From: Thraustochytrium sp. TN22
Lineage: Eukaryota > Sar > Bigyra > Thraustochytrida > Thraustochytriidae
Assembly (NCBI GenBank): GCA_013306675.1
Contig: JABLUY010000063.1
Coordinates: 62,001 to 126,000 of the forward strand
Reading direction: 5' to 3'
Length of the DNA: 64,000 nt
Of this stretch, positions 9,097 to 22,100 are shown in pieces. The position numbers were made by a program, and so were the translations under genes. Position 1 is the first letter of the stretch; each line of letters opens with the position of its first letter. The notes under the pieces are model-generated. The model was given only the letters and a program-made list of their open reading frames with translations. It made no database searches and was not told the origin of the DNA.

Positions 9097-12000
9097 CCTG
9101 GCGCTCGGCTCGGCGGTTTGCCGCGCGGCGGCTCCCCTGCGCTTGCTTGCTTGCTCGTAGCCGAGCGAGCGATGCCAGATGCTCGGCCGCGCCGCCCGCC
9201 GCCTGCCGAGCCGAGCCGAGCCGAGCAGCACGCTCGCTCGTACGCACGGCGCCGCGCGAGGCCCGCACACAGCCTCCGAGGGGTGGGGTGGGGTGGGAGC
9301 GCTCGCCCGCGCCGCGCCGCGTCGCGCTCTGTCGCCCTCCGTCAACGTCTGCGCGCGCGAAAGGCTCTGCTAGGCCAGCCGCCGGGCTGTTGCGCGCCGA
9401 GGTCGCTGCGCGGCCGAGCCTAACGACGGCGCTGGGGAGCCCAACGACCGCTGCGTGGGGTCGGTGCCGCCGGCGCCAGCGCAACCAGCCTGCTCCTTGC
9501 CGCGCAGCCGGGTCCGAGTCGAGTCGCATGGACGGGACGAGTCGCACGGACGAGTTGGCCTGGACTCGGGTCAGACGCCAGCTGCTCAGGCTGTCGAGCG
9601 AGGTGATGGACAGGCTCAAATCAACGCCTTTTGGGTGGTAGCAATCGCACGAGTGCATCAGAGCCCGAGTCGGGCCCCGAACGAGCGCGCGAGCGAGCGG
9701 ACGCTTGGTGGCGGCGCAAGGTGCTAAGATAGCTAGGTTCGTGGGTTCTGGTGCATCCGAGCGAAGATGCAAGAAGAAGGGCTCCCAAGGACGGCATCTA
9801 CGCCTCGTGGACGGATTGCACGTAGAAGCGCCATGGAGCTTGGCCCGAAGTCCTTGGACACGGAGCGATGATACCAAGAGCGAGACCATGACCAAGAGGG
9901 ACGCTTTGGTGCAGTGCGAGGCCTATGCGCATGCCCTCTAGCTATAGATGCGCTTGGCGTTGGCGATACTAGCTAGAGAAGAAGTTGCTTCTGCGCGCAA
10001 GTATGGGCGCAAGTGACATGAGGTTGCGCGGTAGCTAGGAATGACAAGATGGGCATGGTCTAGCGCGCAACATCTTTTGTCCTTGCGGATCGCATCATGG
10101 TGTGCTGTGCCGCTTGGCGGAAAGTCAATACCGCTGCACGGAGGGGCAAGATGTGACGACGACTAGCTGGATTGTCCAGGTCAGGTTTCTCTCTACGAGT
10201 CGCGCGTGGAGCACAAGGTAAGACCATGGCCAGAGGACGAGTTTGCCTGGACCGGATTTCCCTTCTGGCGAGGCACGCCTACGGATTTCACGCGCGATGT
10301 ACTGGCAGGGTTGAATTTCCGAAGCCAAGCGATCAATTTTGCGAACCCCGCGCGCTCTTTCGCCCATGCCTGAACTCCATTCGCCGATCATTGCTGGAAG
10401 AATGATGTTCAAAGCGAGCCACGTGCCCAGCACAAGTTGCCCGCCGTTCCCGTGTTTTCTGGGCAAGATCTTGGAAGGTGCAAGCCTTACCAAGCCCTGT
10501 AGACTCGGAGGGCTTTAGCGGGCGGTCGCAGTCAGTTGCGGCCAACCGATGAGACTCTGCTCACGTGTACGTTTGAAAAGTAAAGGTTCGCTCCAGGCTT
10601 CCAAGACTCATGGCTTGCATAATTCAAGCCGCGGTAGCGTGATGAGCATCAGGTAGGTACGATGAGCTGAGCATTCGCTCTCAGTTGCTTGGTCACGAAT
10701 CGCCTGGGCCGCTTGTAAGACGACGCCCGGAATCGTCCCTCTCTTGCGCGAGCGAGAGGCCGAAGAGCTAGCTTGAGCGAGCCTGTGCTAGGCTAGGGGT
10801 ATCGTCTGCCAGCAGCCGCCAGGTGGCTACAGCTTTTACAGGATTTCGATTCAAACCAATGCTCCGAGACGGGGGAGGTGCCCCCTCTGATCGATCATCG
10901 AGGACCACACGTTGCGCCAGCCTGTCCAGACGGTGCTCGGGCGGCTCTGGCGCTCCTCCAGGCTCCTCCGAGCCGCTCCCGATCGCATTTTCTCTAGCTC
11001 GTGCCATCACGCCATCAGCGCGCCGCCTGTCTGTTCGCACGACAGCGTGACTCGGACAACCTGCCGCCATGGCCGCCGCAACACAACCCCTCATTCACCC
11101 GCTGAAAGTCCTCTGCCGTCCAAGCAGATGCCTACTTTCTTGCGCAGGTCCACTGTCAAGCACTTGCGTAGTGGGCCATGCCGCCATGGCCATGTGGTGG
11201 AATCAGGTCTGACGCGCGAGTGCGCGCTCGCTCTGTCCAGTGGCTGGCCGAGAGCGTGCAAGGCGCCCAGGCGCGCGCCCAGGCACAGCCTGAGACGGCT
11301 GCAGCCTGTCAGAGAGCGGCGGCGCAGAGCGCGGCGCAGCTTACTAAAACTGCGCCCCACAGGGACACGGCCGGCCGCCGCCGGAATGATATTACCACAG
11401 AAGCGCAGCGGCCCGCCACCCGAGCCTCCGTGACGGAAGATTTGGCGAGCTGACTGCCAGTGACAGACGCGGCACGCGGCACGCGGCGCCGATGCCACCC
11501 ACCGCACTGGCCTGCACTGCCGCCAGTGCCGCCAGTCTGCCAGGGCACTGCACGCGAAAAGGCGCGCAGCCGCAGCGCCGGCCAGGCTTGGCCAAGTTGG
11601 CCTGGTCAGCTTCACGTCACGTGCCGCGTGCGTCGTGCGTGGGGTACGCGCAGCGGACTCGGAGGTGAGCCAAGCCTGCCAAGGCATGATGTCGGCCTGG
11701 GCCCTGGTTGACATGCACGTCTGCTCACGCCAGGCCGGCGGCGCGGCGCCAAGCCAGATCGTAGCGCACGCCAGCCAGGGGGAGCAACCTCGCGGCCCTG
11801 GCGCCTCAACAACTCGATTTCGGCCCTGGAGCCGCTCCAGGACGCGCGCTGAGCGCTCTCAAGCGGCTCAGCCACACGTCGCTCTGCGACGCCGGGCAGG
11901 ATCTTTTGCAGTCGCCACGCGCGGAATCCGGATGCTGGCCGCGCTGGTTAGCATCGGGCCAGGCTGGTGCGAGACTCGGAGAGCGCGGCGTCGCGAGCCA

Positions 12001-12713
12001 GGCTGACGGCTTGAAGCCTTGAACGCCGCATCGCTATCCGCGCGGCCGCGCCTGGCCTGGACTTCCAGTTCGGTGTCCGAGTCTTGCCATGCCATGGCAT
12101 GATCGATGGGATCCGGGGACCGGCCAAGCGGCACTTGACCACGGCCCCTCGCGGCCGGACGCGGCGAGCCATCACGAAGCGCCTCAGTGCGCTCGCTCAG
12201 GGTGGGCTTGATCGCTGGCGCTTGAACGCTCTCCTTGTGGCGCGGCCGAGCGAGCGCGAGCGAGCTCAGCAGCATGTGCTGGCCCGGGCGCGTGCCGCAA
12301 AAGGAGTATCTAGTTGTGAGGGCCCGTGCTCGAGCCACACGAACAGACAGACAGCCGGCTCGCGCTGCAGGAGCCTCGCTGTCAGGCTGCATTGCGGCTA
12401 TGCAGTGCACTTGACAGTGAGTCTGAGGCGGCTCGAGGGGGGTACGCAAGTGGCTTGGCCCGGCGGCGAAGCCTGGAGAGAGCTGGCGGAGCCGGCCGCG
12501 ACGGCAAGCCACTAGGCGTGGGGAGACAAACGCAGCCTGGACCCGCTGGAGAGGCGCGTCGCCGTCCGAGTCCTGCCACTGCCACTGCCAGTGGGCTTTT
12601 CCTTCCAGTCATCTTAGTACTCCGGCAGGCCGCGAGGCCACGGTCCGCAGGCAAAACCGGAACTCAGACGGCGGCAGTCGAGCAAGCGAAGCAGTGCGGC
12701 TGGGGCAAGGAGG
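9097..12713. other. Gene-poor interval, 3.6 kb
   Basis: No frame here has the codon pattern or motifs of the confident genes. Base composition is patchier, with less GC-rich stretches at about 9900-10700. Scattered CACTGCC/GGCAGTG copies occur at about 11455-11470, 11500-11550 and 12573-12595. I looked for tRNA B-boxes and found none with matching stems. The last few hundred bases must hold the promoter of gene A. Confidence 0.5.
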
Positions 12714-15446
12714 ATGCGCACGATCTCGATGGCCTCCGTGGCCATCGCGGTGCTGGCGCTGGTCGCTCCCGTGCTGGGCGGGATGCGCCCCCGGCCGGGT
12801 GACATGATGTTGACGTGCGGGCCGATTGACATGGTGGTGATGTTGGACGGGTCCTGCTCCGTGGAAACCTTCGAAAGTGCCAAGTCGCTGGCCAAGGTGC
12901 TCGTTGGTCAGCTCGACATCGGCCGAAGCAAGGATCATGTGACGGCCTTCAACTTCGGTGACAAGGTCTATGACTCCAAGCCTCTCACCTCCATTAAGAA
13001 CCTGGACGCCTTCAAGGACTTCATCGACGACATGACGAATGGCGAGGAGTGGTCCACCAACCTCGCGTACGCTGCGTCCTTCGCCCAGAAATTGTTCGAC
13101 CGGAAAGGCCGCAGCGAGGCCAAGAAGCTGCTTCTGATTTTGTCAGACGGCTACATGAATGTCCCGATTCCGACGAGAAAGTACGTCTTCAAGGTGTGCC
13201 CGAACATCCCGCACAGGCTCTACGCCACCCCAGAGGCGCTACAGACCTGCTACGAGGACATCCTCATCGACATGGCCGTGGATGACGACATTGTCATTAT
13301 CTACATCCCGCTGGACGAGGACCACAGCGAGTTCCCGGAGTCCGCGGAGGTCTACCCCTACATCACGTCGCCGGTGGACATGAGCGAGATTGGCGCTGCC
13401 ACGTGCCCGGAGCCCACGTTGGCGCCTACCATGATGCCTGTCGCTGGTGACTGCTACCTGGAACGCACGCGCTTTAGCGGCCCAAAGTCCAAACTTGAGG
13501 ACCTGACCCTGGCGCAATGCGACTCAGCCTGCCAGATGGACGATTCTTGCGAGGGCTTCAGCTACCAGGCCGCGAGCCAGAAGTGCTTTCTCTACAGTGA
13601 CATCTCGGGAAGCTCTGTTAGGGCTGCCTTCGTGTCGGGCTACAAGGCAGACTGTGTCGCGACCGCGCCGCCTGCGGGAGGGGAAGGTGAGGAAGAGGTC
13701 CCCACCCCGGCGCCCACCGCGGATCCCACCGCAGAGCCTACTTCGTGCTTCAGCCCCGGCGTTAGGTTCGTCGACGATGACGTTCTCATGGAGTTCGCCT
13801 GCACGTCGACCTGCGAGTGCGCCATTGACTGCTACAACGAGCCGCTCTGCGAGTATTGGTCCTTCAACAGCAAGAAGAAGCAGTGCTTCCTCTTCGACCA
13901 TCCGCCTCAAGTGAACAGCAATGGCAAGTGGGCCAGCGGCACCACGACCTGTGTGCCAGACATCTGCATCATGACGGACGCGCCCACGGAGTACCCGACC
14001 GAATCTCCAACCGAGTATCCCACGGAGTACCCGACCATGATGCCTGTGCTTGGCGGTTGCTATTTGGAGGACTACAAGTACACCGGCGATCGAGTAACGG
14101 GGATCGGTCCGAACGGCGAGAACATTGCTACTCTGGACTCTGCTGAGGCCTGCCATTCTCTTTGCGCTCTCACCGACGGCTGCGAGTACTGGACCTATTT
14201 CGGAAAGGCCGATGCGTGCCTGCTCTTCAAGACCCCCGGCGACGGCGCTGAGACCGTCGCTAACAAGTTGGCCGTCTCCGGGCCCAAGACTGACTGCGTC
14301 CCCACGGATCCGCCGATCCCTAACGAGGGTGAGGAGAGCACTCCCGCGCCCACGGAGTACCCGACCGAGTTCCCTACTGAGTTCCCTACTGAGTTCCCGA
14401 CCGCCGCACCCACCTGTGCTGCTGATGGTCTCAAGTACAAGACTCAGGGCCCCAAGCTGATCTGGAATGACGACATCCCGGCCTGGACCTGCGACTCCAA
14501 GTGCGAGTGCGCTGCGCGCTGCGCTGACGAGCCTGCTTGTGTTGCGTGGACGTACCAACAGCAGACGTACAACGGCGACTGCTATCTCTTTCATACCGAA
14601 CCCGTCGAGAACCCGAGCACCTTCCCGGCGTTCTCGCGCGGCCTCACCGGATGCTTGCCGACCGACTGCCCTACGCTCCCGGAGGGTGAAGAAGGCACGG
14701 AGAGTCCGACCGAATACCCCACGGAGTACCCGACGACCGCGTCTCCCACGGAGTACCCGACCGAATACCCCACGACGGCGTCTCCCACGGAGTATCCCAC
14801 CGAATACCCCACGACCGCGTCTCCCACGGAGCACCCGACCACGTGCTATGACGAGGGCTGGAAGTACAAGGGATCGAACTCCGTTGTAGCTCCCGACGGC
14901 AAGCCGGCCTGGACGTGCGAGACGCAGTGCTCGTGCGTGGACATGTGCGAGGCGTACGAGGGCTGCGTGGGCTGGTCTTTCCAGCTCAAACAGTGGGGCG
15001 AGGGTAACTGCTACCTGTACGTCGAAACACCAGTGGAGAACAACAACAGTCCCTTCGACAACTGGTCTCGCGGCCCGGTTGGCTGCAGGCCAGACTCCTG
15101 CCCGATTCCAACTTCCGCGCCGACGGACACGCCCGCCGTCAACCCGGAGGACTCCGGCGAGGACGTTTGCGCCGCGGTCGGCAAGAAGTGGCAATACACA
15201 GACGACAACCTCTCCGGGTTCAAGCAGTTCGTGGACATCTCGTACGAGGCTTGCGTCCAGAAGTGCCACGACCACGACAAATGCGAGGTCTTCAACTACT
15301 ATTACTATCCCAACGGATCCTACGCGAGCAAGTGCTTCCTCTACAAGAACGGCCAATACGAGACCGACGGACCCGTCGATGGGCCTGCCGAAACCTGGCA
15401 GACCGTTGTCTGTGGCAGCGCCACCTGCCCGGTTGAGGCTCTTTAA
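12714..15446 (+). CDS. Secreted VWA/PAN mosaic protein A (one VWA, six PAN-like domains)
   Basis: This 910-residue protein begins with a signal peptide (about residues 1-22, hydrophobic SVAIAVLALVAPVL). One VWA domain follows at about residues 36-225. Its MIDAS is DGSCS (D45, S47, S49) and LSDG completes the metal site. Six cysteine-rich PAN/Apple-like modules come next, beginning near residues 237, 335, 439, 558, 701 and 809. Most have the pattern CxxxCxxxxxCxxW followed by C-Y/F-L-F/Y. They are joined by short Pro/Thr/Glu linkers such as PTEYPTE and PTTASPTEYPTE. There is no transmembrane or GPI tail, so the product is predicted to be secreted. VWA and PAN domains are established adhesion modules; a role in adhesion or extracellular matrix is inference. 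It is the first of six paralogues on the same strand, and the only one of the six in which the VWA is N-terminal without a second VWA. Confidence 0.9.
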   Translation: MRTISMASVAIAVLALVAPVLGGMRPRPGDMMLTCGPIDMVVMLDGSCSVETFESAKSLAKVLVGQLDIGRSKDHVTAFNFGDKVYDSKPLTSIKNLDAFKDFIDDMTNGEEWSTNLAYAASFAQKLFDRKGRSEAKKLLLILSDGYMNVPIPTRKYVFKVCPNIPHRLYATPEALQTCYEDILIDMAVDDDIVIIYIPLDEDHSEFPESAEVYPYITSPVDMSEIGAATCPEPTLAPTMMPVAGDCYLERTRFSGPKSKLEDLTLAQCDSACQMDDSCEGFSYQAASQKCFLYSDISGSSVRAAFVSGYKADCVATAPPAGGEGEEEVPTPAPTADPTAEPTSCFSPGVRFVDDDVLMEFACTSTCECAIDCYNEPLCEYWSFNSKKKQCFLFDHPPQVNSNGKWASGTTTCVPDICIMTDAPTEYPTESPTEYPTEYPTMMPVLGGCYLEDYKYTGDRVTGIGPNGENIATLDSAEACHSLCALTDGCEYWTYFGKADACLLFKTPGDGAETVANKLAVSGPKTDCVPTDPPIPNEGEESTPAPTEYPTEFPTEFPTEFPTAAPTCAADGLKYKTQGPKLIWNDDIPAWTCDSKCECAARCADEPACVAWTYQQQTYNGDCYLFHTEPVENPSTFPAFSRGLTGCLPTDCPTLPEGEEGTESPTEYPTEYPTTASPTEYPTEYPTTASPTEYPTEYPTTASPTEHPTTCYDEGWKYKGSNSVVAPDGKPAWTCETQCSCVDMCEAYEGCVGWSFQLKQWGEGNCYLYVETPVENNNSPFDNWSRGPVGCRPDSCPIPTSAPTDTPAVNPEDSGEDVCAAVGKKWQYTDDNLSGFKQFVDISYEACVQKCHDHDKCEVFNYYYYPNGSYASKCFLYKNGQYETDGPVDGPAETWQTVVCGSATCPVEAL

Positions 15447-18400
15447 GAAGGCGTTGTCATCGCCGATGCTCCCATCCATATCTAGCTAGCTAGACCAGGC
15501 CCACAAAAGATCCAAAGTCACTTCACTGTCAGTGCGTCGTCCACTCCGCCGACTGTGATGGCGTCTTGATAAGAGCGGTCCATGACAAGCGCGGCCTCTG
15601 CGCTCGCCAGGTCCGCACTTCTGTTGCGCTGGAGGCCTCCCACATTCAGCATGAGGGCTGTTGCAGCACCTCCCTGCCTTGGATTCTTCTTCGCGTGTCT
15701 TGTGCGTCGTCGTGCTCTGAGACACCCTTGTGTCGTCCGCGTCGTGCTCTGAGACACCCTTGCGGTCGTCCAATCTTGCGCACCGACAAGAAGATGCGCT
15801 CAAGTGTGTGGCCTGGGCCTGAACACACCTCAGATCGCAGTTGGTACTAGTGCCAGTGAAGGTACTTCAATGTAGTGTGCCGGTCCCCGCAGCCGCGTGG
15901 TACCCCACACTTGCAAGTCACGGTTTCGTCCCATCGGACCCATCCGATTCGACTTGCCTTGCTGGGCAGACCTAGTGCCTCACAGTCAGGCACTGGCAGT
16001 GCGCGCTGCGAATCACCGCGACCGCAGCGCAGCGGCATGACAGGGCAGGCATGGTGGTAGGTTTGCCCAGGCTCGGGAGAGAAAAAGGCGAAAGATGAGG
16101 TCTCTTGTACTCATGCCACTGCACTCCAGCGCAGAAGCATGGCAGGAATTAGCTTCCAGCTAGGCCTTGAGTCGAGCACTGAGCCGTGCCACTGGAAGTG
16201 CCTTTCGGAGACCGAGTGATGACTCCCCATAATGGAAATCCGCGAATGGCGGACCATACAGGCTTTCCCCGGCTCTCTGGAGTTGCAGAGTCTGTCAGCC
16301 GTGGTGATGGCGGTCTCGGAACCACTAAAGCCTGGCTCCTGGCAGGCAGCAGGCTGCAAGTGCTCGCAGGCCTGAAACCCAAAGGCCGCAGGCCTGAAAC
16401 CCAGGGACGAGGCCCTTCTCCATGGTGGCTCGTCCGTCGATCGATGCCACGGCGACGGCCAGTTCGGCGCCGCCTTTTCGGGTGGCTGGAATCTGCGACG
16501 CGGTCTCGCTACGTCGCCAAGCTGAATGGAGCGCATGGATAAAAGCTTCCTAGATGCTGCCTCCAAGTCTGTCGCCGCATCCGGATCTCGCTCGTGCGTA
16601 GACGCTTGCGCGCGCCCATGCGCGCAGGCTCCTCGCTAAAGATCGGGCAAGCGCCTGCAATCCTGCTGCGCAAGCCTGAAGGGCACCTCGGTTCGGGATC
16701 GTGCCGAAGCCAGAACCCCTGAAATTACGCCGCAGCCATCGTGGCCCCGTGGTGATTGCAGCGGCGGCCCGGGCCAGCGGCGGGCCGACGGCAGGCTCCT
16801 ACGGCGGCATCTCGCGCTGGTCCGAGTCCGGCCCAGTACGTACGTACAGCAAGTGCTCATCATGGTGCGGCTGGGCTCGTCCGCGTCCACGTCTGAAAGG
16901 GAAGCAACAATGGCAAAAGCTCGAGTCGACGCGGATACGGCGTCCGCGCTGCGCTGCGTGCTACTTGCCGACCTGGCTCTCATCATCAGCAACGTCGCGT
17001 GCTCAGCGCCGACCTCAGGAGCGAGCACGTATGTGGTTCAGTGGCGTGGCGGGGCGGGTAGCCGGTCGAAGACCCCCCGGCCCCCGACCTCCAGCACCCT
17101 GCCGAGAGCCTGGCTCACAGTCAAGCAGCTCGCTGCCAGGCGGCTGCCGAAGCCAAATCGCTTGCCACGCGCCAGCTTCACGAGCTTCTGTGCTCTGGAG
17201 CTCCGGGTCCGTCCAGCCTCGTGTCACGGCGTGTTTTCGAGCTGCATCTTGCCACTGCCTGTCGTGCTTAAAGTACGAGCGAGCGATGGTGGAAGCGCCA
17301 ACCCGGAGCGGACTCGGGTACGCCGGTCGGCGGGCGCCCGCGGCCGGGCAGCCAGGCAGCCAGCAGCCAGCGCTCCAGCCTGCCTCAGGCGCCCGCATCG
17401 GCACCGTGCGCCCGTGACGCTCCGGACAACACCCCGGGCCCCACAGTGAGGCCGGGCCGTCACGGCCTGTGCGCCTGGCTCGCAGCGCCGCGTGCCGCCG
17501 CGCCGCGCTGGACGACCTTTTCTTCTTCTGCGGGGTGGTATTTACGCGCTGCTTTGCCACGGCGCCGCCCGGGCCGGTCACGGTGGGGCGGCTGCACTGC
17601 ACGTCGTTGATGTGAGCGCCGCGCTCGAGGCCGCTCGAGCCAGCCTGCCTGTGTGTGTCACGCCTGAGCTCTTGCGTTCAGCGGAGCCGCCAGCGGCGTG
17701 CGCTCGGCTGCGCGTGCTTTACTAGCCTGAGGGAGTCACCTGGTCAGCTGCGGCACCGGGCCTCGCGCGGGCCGCGAGCGGCCGCCAGCCATGCTGAGCC
17801 CAAGGACTTTGCGCTCTCTGAGTCGTGGCTCGCAGCCGCGCAGCGAGTCAGGCTAAGCCGTGGACCTTCCGTGTCGCGTGCCTCGCGGGGAGCCTGAGGT
17901 GAGCGGTGCCGGAAGCGATCCGAGCATGCGCTTGACTTGACTCGATGAGTCGATGCGAGAGTCGGCCGGCGCGCGCGGGCTGCTTGGGCAAGCTGGAGTC
18001 CGATGGCGGCATTTACCGAACTTGCTGTGGTCCTAGCTCGTAGTCGCCTTCACGCCAGCCAACCAAATTACTTTCACAGCAGACAGCTCGCGGCAAAGCG
18101 GCGCTTAGGCTAAGCCCTCTGCAAGTAGGTTGCGGCTGCACTGATCGATCAATCGATCGCGACGTTGCGACGCAGCGTGGCGCAGCGCAGCGCTATCGAG
18201 GTCAGGCCTCCCGCTTCGTTGGAAGCATTGACTGCAAGCCAGGCGAACTATCGACCCTCATGGTTCTCCACAGTGGTAATAGCTGGTTGAGCTGAAACAT
18301 GCGAGCTTGAACAGCAGAAGACGATGAAGATCGCGACCTTCGTGACGAGGCTCGCTGGACACCACTCGAATGGGCGCGCGGACGAGTCGTCGCTTGCTAG

Positions 18401-19114
18401 CTTGTAGGAGCGCGGGCCGCCATGCTGGCTGGCTTCGTAATCAGCGGGAGCACGGAGACGAGGCGTTCGAGCCGCGCCGTGAGTTGAGTCGAGCGGTGCT
18501 GCAAGAGGAGCCAGGGTCGGGGGGCTACCAAAGTAGCCTTGCGCACGACTCAAAATGGTGGTACCCGTACTCACACTCATGCGCGTGGCTTCCTTTCACG
18601 TCTAGCTAGCTAGTAGCAGGACGCCTACTACGTCCGGGTCGGGGCATCCTTGCCCCGAAACCTGCCAGCTAGTGGGGGCGCATGGCAGCGCAAGGGCGAG
18701 CCGGTCGGGGTTGCAGTGACATGCAGGCAGGACGGCGCCAAAGGATCCCTTCTCGCGGCTCTTGAGCTATGGAAAGGCCGGCCGTAGGTCTGGTCTAGGT
18801 CGCCCTCCCCCCCCTCAGTGCCCAGGCTGCAGTAGTTTGGCCCCTCCCCGGTCGCCTCCCGCGCGCGGCTGCGGGTAGTAGTGCGGGGCGCACCCGTTCC
18901 TGGATTGCTGCAAGGGCCGCGGCACCGTGACGAGCGGCTTGAGGTTTTGCTACCCCGGCGCAGGCGCCGCTCGCTCAGCGTCCGCTTGCGCATCAAATCC
19001 CCAACCCGGTGGGTCTGGTGAGCAAAGCTTTCTCTTGCTGGAGCTAGCTGGAGCTAGCTAGCGAGCTAGCTCTAGCGAGTGGAGGAGGAGTCCAGGCGAG
19101 GGCGAGACCCGAGG
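15447..19114. other. Intergenic region between genes A and B
   Basis: About 3.7 kb without a supported gene. It has CTAG tracts at 15482-15494 and 18602-18613 and a GAGCTAGCT-rich patch at 19040-19075 just before gene B. A two-copy repeat of about 32 bases (CGTCGTGCTCTGAGACACCC) lies at about 15707-15762. A short direct repeat of GGCCTGAAACCCA lies near 16369 and 16391. The B promoter should lie at its right end. Confidence 0.5.
15707..15762. repeat. Two-copy tandem repeat, about 32-base unit
   Basis: The block CGTCGTGCTCTGAGACACCC appears twice in succession about 32 bases apart. It is a small local duplication with no coding frame. Confidence 0.7.
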
Positions 19115-22100
19115 ATGGCGCGTGGTGGCGTCCTGCTCGCCGTAGCGGCGGCCGCTGTGGCCGCCGTCTTCGTGCCGGTGAATGCCACGCTCGAGTGCGG
19201 CCCGATCGACATGGTCATGATGCTCGACGGGTCTGGGTCCGTGGAGACCTTCACGCAGGCCCAAGAGATCGCCAAGGCGTTCGCCGCGACCCTGGACATC
19301 GGCACTAACACGGACCATGTGACGGCCTTCAACTTTGGCGGCGACGTGGAGACGAGCAAGCCGCTAGGCAAGATCAAGACACAGGCCGCCTTTGAGTCCT
19401 ATATCGACACAATGAAGCACAACGAGGAGTGGTCGACCAACCTGATCTACGCCACCAACTGGGCCGATACGCTCTTTGAAAAGAACGGCCGCGCCGCGGC
19501 CAAGTGGGTCCTCGTCATTATCTCCGATGGCTACCTGAATGTGCCCATCCCGAGCAAGAAGTACGTGTACAACCTGTGCGCCGGGATCGCGGACTCCAAG
19601 GCGACCGCCACGCAGGAGAACATGCAGATGTGCCTTGACGGCCTCCTCGCGGAGCTCGCCGAGCAGGATGACAACCCGGTCACCATCGTGTACGTGCCGC
19701 TTGACAGCAGCCCGTACGAGTGGCCGTCCACCTCGGAAGCCTATCCGTACGTGGAGACGCCCTCCGACCTGACGAGCGCCGAGACGGCGGCGTCCAGCTC
19801 GGAGGAGCTCATCTGCCCGCCCACCGTGCCGACCGAGGAGCCTACTGTGGCGCCCTCTGCCGAACCGACGGCCGCGCCCACGCTGAGCCCGGTCACACTG
19901 CCGGACGACTGCATCGAGGAGAACATCCAGTACAAGGGCACCAAGATCAGCACCTCGAAGGTCTCCGGCGGCGCTGAGGAGTGCATGTCGCTCTGCCAGT
20001 CGACCACTGGCTGCGTCGGGTGGACCTTTCACGGCAAGAGCGACCAGTGCTACCTGTACTCCAAGGTGACACAGGCCAAGACGAAGAGCTCGAGCGCCGA
20101 GTGGGTCTCTGGCCCGGTTGTCTGCACGTCCGCGCCCACGGCCGAGCCTACGGTCGCGGTCACCGATGCGCCGACCGACGCGCCGGTCACAGTGTCCATG
20201 GACTGCATTGAGGAGGACGTCCAATACAAGGGTGACAAGATCTCTACCACGACCGTCGACGATGTGGAGGCTTGCATGGCGCTCTGCCAGGCAACTCCCG
20301 CCTGCGTGGGCTGGACTTTTCATGGCAAGAGCGCGAACAAGTGCTTCCTGTACGCTGAGGTGACGCAGGCCAAGACCAAGAACGCGAATGCCGAGTGGGT
20401 GTCCGGCCCGGCCTCGTGCACAGCGTCGCCCACGCCCTCGCCAATCAACCAGGAGGGCGGCGAACCCACATCCTCGCCGACGGAGTTGCCCACGGCGTAC
20501 CCGACGGCAGACCCCACGGCGTACCCGACGGCAGACCCCACGGTATACCCTACGGACGCACCAACGACCTGCTACGACGAAGGCTACAAGTACAAGATTA
20601 CTGCCAGCAAGCTCATCAAGAACGGCAACCTCAACGCCTGGACCTGCAGCGGTGCCTGCGAGTGTGCAACGCGCTGCTCCGAGCTCGAGGAGTGTGTCGC
20701 CTGGACCTTCAACAAGCAGACCTACAACGGAGACTGCTACCTCTTCAAGTCTGAGCCTGTCGAGCAAAACACGCCGTACGCCAAGTGGACCCGTGGCCCA
20801 TCCGGCTGCGTGCCTGAGGAGTGCACGCCGTCGCCCACGATTGCGCCCACCTCGATCACTCCTCCGGAGGGTGGCGAAGACACGGAGTCGCCCACCGAGT
20901 ACCCGACGGAATACCCCACGGAGTACCCGACCGAGTACCCGACGGAATTCCCCACCGAGTACCCCACGGAATTCCCCACGGAGTACCCGACCAAGTACCC
21001 CACGAACCACCCCACCGAATACCCGACTGCCTACCCGACTGCCGACCCGACCGCTTACCCGACTGACATGCCCACCGAGTACCCAACCAACTACCCCACC
21101 GCCGCCCCAACCTGCTTTGTCGATGGCTACAAGTACAAGATTACCGAGAGCAAGCTCATCAAGAACGGCAACATTAACGCTTGGACCTGCGATGACGAGT
21201 GCGAGTGTGCTCAGCGCTGCATCGACACGGCTGGCTGCATTGCCTGGACCTTTAACATGCAGACCTACAACGGTGACTGCTTCCTTTTCAAGTCCGAGCC
21301 GGTTGAAAACGACACGCCGTTCACCAAGTGGTCTCGCGGTCTCGTCGGCTGCCAGCCGGACACCTGCACGCCTGCGCCCACGGTCTCGCCCACCTCGATA
21401 ACTCCTCCGGAGGGCGGCGAAGACACGGAGTCGCCCACTGAGTACCCGACGGAATACCCCACGGAGTACCCGACGGAATACCCCACGGAGTACCCGACCG
21501 ACTTCCCCACGGAGTACCCGACCGAGTTCCCCACGGAGTACCCGACGGAATACCCCACGGAGTACCCGACGGAGTTCCCCACGGAGTACCCGACCGAGTT
21601 CCCCACGGAGTACCCGACCGAATTCCCCACGGAGTACCCGACGGAATACCCCACGGAGTACCCGACCGAGTTCCCCACGGAGTACCCGACCGAGTTCCCC
21701 ACGGAGTACCCGACCGAGTTCCCCACGGAGTACCCGACGGAATACCCCACGGAGTACCCGACCGAGTTCCCCACGGAGTACCCGACCGAGTTCCCCACGG
21801 AGTACCCGACCGAGTTCCCCACGGAGTACCCGACGGAATACCCCACGGAGTACCCGACCGAGTTCCCCACGGAGTACCCGACCGAGTTCCCCACGGAGTA
21901 CCCGACCGAGTTCCCCACGGAGTACCCGACGGAATACCCCACGGAGTACCCGACGGAGTTCCCCACGGAGTACCCGACCGAGTTCCCCACGGAGTACCCG
22001 ACCGAGTTCCCCACGGAGTACCCGACGGAATACCCCACGGAGTTCCCGACCGAGTTCCCCACGGAGTACCCGACCGAATACCCCACGGAGTACCCGACCG

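Noticed and set aside
9705-10545. Small frames in the less GC-rich interval
   Set aside because: Short, without motifs, and composition differs from all confident genes.
10840-10875. Possible tRNA T-arm-like GGTTTGAATCG (minus strand)
   Set aside because: Flanking bases do not form the five-pair stem, and no D-arm or acceptor pairing is seen.
16111-17417. Open frames of 130-240 codons between genes A and B
   Set aside because: Overlap on both strands, no domain, mixed codon pattern and no start context; taken as GC-driven noise.
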